This document shows positions 61,078-64,000 of a stretch of 64,000 bases of DNA, piece after piece. The notes beneath the pieces are model-generated. The model was not told the DNA's origin, did not search any database, and saw only the letters and a program-made list of their open reading frames with translations. This DNA is from Candidatus Dechloromonas phosphorivorans (GTDB lineage Bacteria > Pseudomonadota > Gammaproteobacteria > Burkholderiales > Rhodocyclaceae), in contig JADJMS010000020.1 of assembly GCA_016709495.1 (NCBI GenBank), positions 55,078-119,077 of the forward strand. Reading direction: 5' to 3'. Position numbers and translations under genes: made by a program. The stretch's first letter is position 1. Every line of letters begins with the position of its first letter.

Positions 61078-64000
61078 GAGCACCAGCAATTTCGCCTTCC
61101 TCGCCGAGCATGACCCCGTCTTCCTGCAATTGGCCAGCACCGCCGAACAGGTTTTTGCCGCCGACCCCAATACCACGCTGATCAAGCTACGCCAACTGGG
61201 TGAAGCGCTTGCCCAGGACATCGCCGCCCGCAGCGGCATCGAATTCACCAGCGACACCAGCCAGGCCGACCTGCTCTTCCGGCTCAATCGCGAGATCCGC
61301 CTCGATCCCACCATCCGCGAGATGTTTCACATCTTGCGCATTGAAGGCAACATGGCAACCCACCAGTTCCGCACCCGACACAAAGAGGCGATGGATGGCC
61401 TCAAGCTGGCCCGCACTCTCGCCGTCTGGTTTCACCAGTCGTTCGGCAAGGCCGGTGCCGGCTTTCGCCCCGGTCCTTTCCAGCCCCCCGCCGATCCCAG
61501 CCTGGCGGTGCGCCAGCTGCAAAGCGAAATTGACCAACTGCGCGCCGAAGTCGGCAGCCAAAATGCCGCCCTCGAAACCAAACAGCAACTCGCCGAACTG
61601 ATCGCCCGCGAAAAGGAAGAATACGCCGTCCTTGCCGGGCAAATGGACGCCGAAGCGCGCACCTACCAAAGCCTGGCCGAAGAACAGGCAGCCACGCTGG
61701 ATCGCGTCAAACAGGAATTCGAGCAGCGCCTGCAAACTCTGCAAAGCCAACTCGACGCCAGCCAGAAAGCCACGCAGCAGGTCACCCAAAGCACCCAGGC
61801 TGCCAGCCGCCAACTGGTTCTCAACGAAGAACTGACCCGCATCTTGATCGACCAGCAGTTGATCGAAGCCGGCTGGCAGGCCGATACGCAGGAACTCACC
61901 TACGCCAAAGGCGCCCGCCCGGAAAAGGGCAAAAACCTTGCCATCGCCGAATGGCCAACGCTCGGCAACGAAGCCGCCGACTACCTGCTGTTCGCCGGCC
62001 TGACGCCGATTGCCGTGGTCGAGGCCAAGCGCGAAAATACCAACGTCGCCGGCAAGATTCCGCAAGCCGAACGTTACTCGCGCGGCTACCGCCAGTTACC
62101 CGATACCAACCCGCCTGGCAATGCGAAGGCCACGCTGCCGGCTGGCCCGACGCTCAAAACAGCCACTTGAAATCCCCTTCGTCCTCCAGCAACAGCCGTC
62201 CTTACCTGCAGCAACTGGCTGAGCAGAGCGGCACCTGGTTCCGCGACGTGCGCAGCCCGGCTAACCCTCGCCAAGCCGCTAATGGATTTCCACACCCCGG
62301 CCGGCCTGCTGGATTTGCTCACGCGCAGCAAAGCCGCCGCCGAAACCAAATTGCAGCAGGAAGGTTTTGCCTACCTCCACCTGCGCAATTACCAGGAACG
62401 CGCCATTCAGGCTGTCGAAGCCGCCCTCGCCGCCGGCCAGCCCAACTGCCTGCTGGCGATGGCCACCGGCACGGGCAAGACGCGCACCATCATCGGCCTG
62501 ATGTATCGCTTCCTGAAAGCCGAACGCTTCCGCCGCATCCTCTTTCTCGTCGACCGCAGCGCCCTCGGCCAGCAGGCGCAGGAAAATTTCGACGAAGCCG
62601 CACTCGAACAGAACCTGCCGCTGTCCAAGGCTTACAACATCGCCGAAATGGGCGACATGGCTGCGGAGGCCGAAACCCGCATCCAGGTCGCCACCGTGCA
62701 GGCCATGGTCAAGCGCATCTTCCAGAGCGACACGCCGCCCGGCATCGACGAATTCGACTGCATCATCATCGACGAAGCCCACCGCGGCTACACGCTCGAC
62801 CAGGAAATGTCCGAAGGCGAGTTGCAGGTGCGCGACCAGGCCCAGTACCTCTCGACCTACCGCCGCGTCCTCGACTACTTTGACGCCACCAAAATTGCCC
62901 TGACCGCCACGCCGGCCAAGCACACCAGCGACATCTTCGGCCGCCCGGTCTACACCTACTCCTACCGCGAAGCTGTCGCCGACGACTGGCTGATCGACCA
63001 CGAGCCGCCGATCCGCTATGAAACCCTGCTCAGCAAGCACGGCATCAAGTTTGCAAAGGGTGAGCAAGTCAGCGCCATCGACCTCGGCACCGGCGAAATC
63101 GAGCAATCCGAACTCGAAGACGAGCTCAAATTCGACGTCGAAAGCTTCAACCGTCGCGTCATCAACGAAGACTTCAACCGCGTCATCTGCGAGCAACTGG
63201 TCGAAGAAATCGATCCCTTCAGCGAAGAAAAGACCCTGATCTTCTGCGCCACCGACCTCCACGCCGACATGGTCAAGCGCTTGCTCGACGCTGCCTTCAA
63301 GCAAAAATACGGTGACGAATACGCCGAAGCCGCCGTCCGCAAGATCACCGGCCAGTCCGACAAGATCAAACAACTGATCGCCCGTTACAAAAACGAGCGC
63401 TACCCGAGCATCGCCATCACCGTCGACCTGCTGACCACCGGCATCGACGTTCCCGCCATCAGCCACATCGTTTTCATGCGCCGCGTCCGCTCGCGCATCC
63501 TCTACGAACAAATGATCGGCCGCGCCACCCGCCGCTGCGACGACATCGGCAAAACCGTGTTCAAGATCTACGACCCGGTCGACATCTACCAGGCGCTCGA
63601 AGCCGTCAACACCATGCAGCCCCTGGTCAAGAACCCCGACATCACGCTCGAACAACTGGTCAGCGAACTCGACAACCCGGCCAGCTTCACCGCCCCCGGC
63701 AGTCGTGTCGGCACCCAGCACGCCCACGATGTCCTCGACGCCCTCAGCCAGAAGCTGATGCGTGTCCTGCGTAGTGCCACGCACCAGGCCGAGAAAAAGC
63801 CCGAGCTAAGAACTCGGCTCGACGAACTCGAACAACACTGGGGCGTCGCCCCCGCCATCCTCCACCAGCACCTGCGCGAGTTGGGGCCAAGTGTTGCGGT
63901 CGACTGGCTAAAACAGCAAAAAACGCTGATCGCCCGGGTCGAAGGCATCCGGCTGATGATCAGCAGCACCTACAAACCCATCATCTCCGGCCACAAGGAT
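61078..64000 (+). CDS. hsdR: Type I restriction endonuclease subunit R, HsdR (partial, several frameshifts)
   Basis: Runs off the right edge. An N-terminal helical domain (MSTSNFAFLAEHDPVFLQLA) leads to a coiled coil, then the PD-(D/E)xK nuclease region (EAADYLLFAGLTPIAVVEAK). Between about 62120 and 62290 the frame changes three or four times; the reassembled text is WPDAQNSHLK, SNSRPYLQQLAEQSGTWFRD and MDFHTPAGLLDLLT. The helicase has MATGTGKTRTIIG, CIIIDEAHRGY, ALTATPAKH and QMIGRATRRC. HsdM and HsdS are not upstream; they may follow outside the window. Confidence 0.85.

Noticed and set aside
62279..63784. Long open frame of 501 codons on the minus strand
   Set aside because: It is antisense to hsdR; the plus strand carries helicase motifs, while the minus product is low-complexity Val/Asp/Gly with no domain.
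1..64000. CRISPR arrays, rRNA and tRNA genes
   Set aside because: No regularly spaced repeats and no tRNA- or rRNA-like sequence were noticed in the intergenic stretches; without a covariance search this is a negative by eye only.

Overview
This window looks like the chromosome of a diazotrophic betaproteobacterium, most likely a Rhodocyclales member (Dechloromonas/Azospira/Accumulibacter-like). The evidence is GC-rich coding sequence, NifL-controlled nif genes, sigma-54 promoters, a rnf cluster divergent from nifLA, and NhaD, bestrophin, pyruvate carboxylase and DUF3597 genes. The taxonomic placement is inference.

About 4.0-46.2 kb is a nitrogen-fixation island without the structural genes: nifHDK, nifN, nifUSV and draT are not in the window. 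From left to right it holds nifE (minus strand); a frameshifted nhaD antiporter gene and a complete rnf operon with two tandem rnfC genes (minus); divergent nifL-nifA followed by rhodanese, an unknown gene and a GST-like gene (plus); a CaiB-type CoA-transferase and an AAA+ ATPase (minus); ferredoxin-nifZ-nifF-unknown (plus); a molbindin gene divergent from modE-modA-unknown-nifX-like-modB-modC; an accessory insertion (about 29.0-34.0 kb); small nif-type genes including a Nif11 protein; and nifB-fdxN-nifO-flavodiiron protein-two ferredoxins-nifQ-draG. Perfect or near-perfect sigma-54 -24/-12 elements, each with an upstream TGT-N10-ACA NifA site, sit before nifE, rnfA, the ferredoxin/nifF operon and nifB. 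ModE-like boxes sit before molbindin and modE. The genes fit one program: NifL/NifA sense oxygen and nitrogen, Rnf with NhaD and NifF/ferredoxins supply low-potential electrons, ModEABC, molbindin and NifQ supply molybdenum, NifB/E/X-like/O/Z build cofactor, and DraG reactivates ADP-ribosylated dinitrogenase reductase.

The accessory insertion consists of an IS1182-family element (29.10-30.70 kb, 21-bp perfect inverted repeats) and an AT-rich two-gene operon: a sacsin/NO VEIN-like GHKL ATPase with a C-terminal DUF3883 (NOV_C) domain, and a 169-residue partner. The whole block is bounded by inverted copies of a 20-bp repeat. A related copy of the repeat lies beside an IS30 element next to nifE. 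This operon is the best candidate for an undescribed, possibly defensive, system.

From 46.4 kb on the window is more ordinary: citrate synthase, a DsrE-like exported protein, a SHOCT protein, pyruvate carboxylase, a YkgJ protein, an IS110 remnant, an operon of a J-domain protein with three unrecognised proteins, a B12-binding-type radical SAM enzyme, an LRR-protein kinase, a DUF3597 protein, and the 5' part of a type I restriction hsdR gene that runs off the window.

Many genes carry single frameshifts (nhaD, rnfE, nifA, caiB-like, flavodiiron protein, gltA, radical SAM twice, hsdR several times, both transposases). The clear cases sit in short homopolymer runs, and one base (or two) restores the expected family length. 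Because gltA and rnfE are affected, I read most of these as sequencing or assembly errors rather than gene loss, and annotate the genes as CDS across the break.
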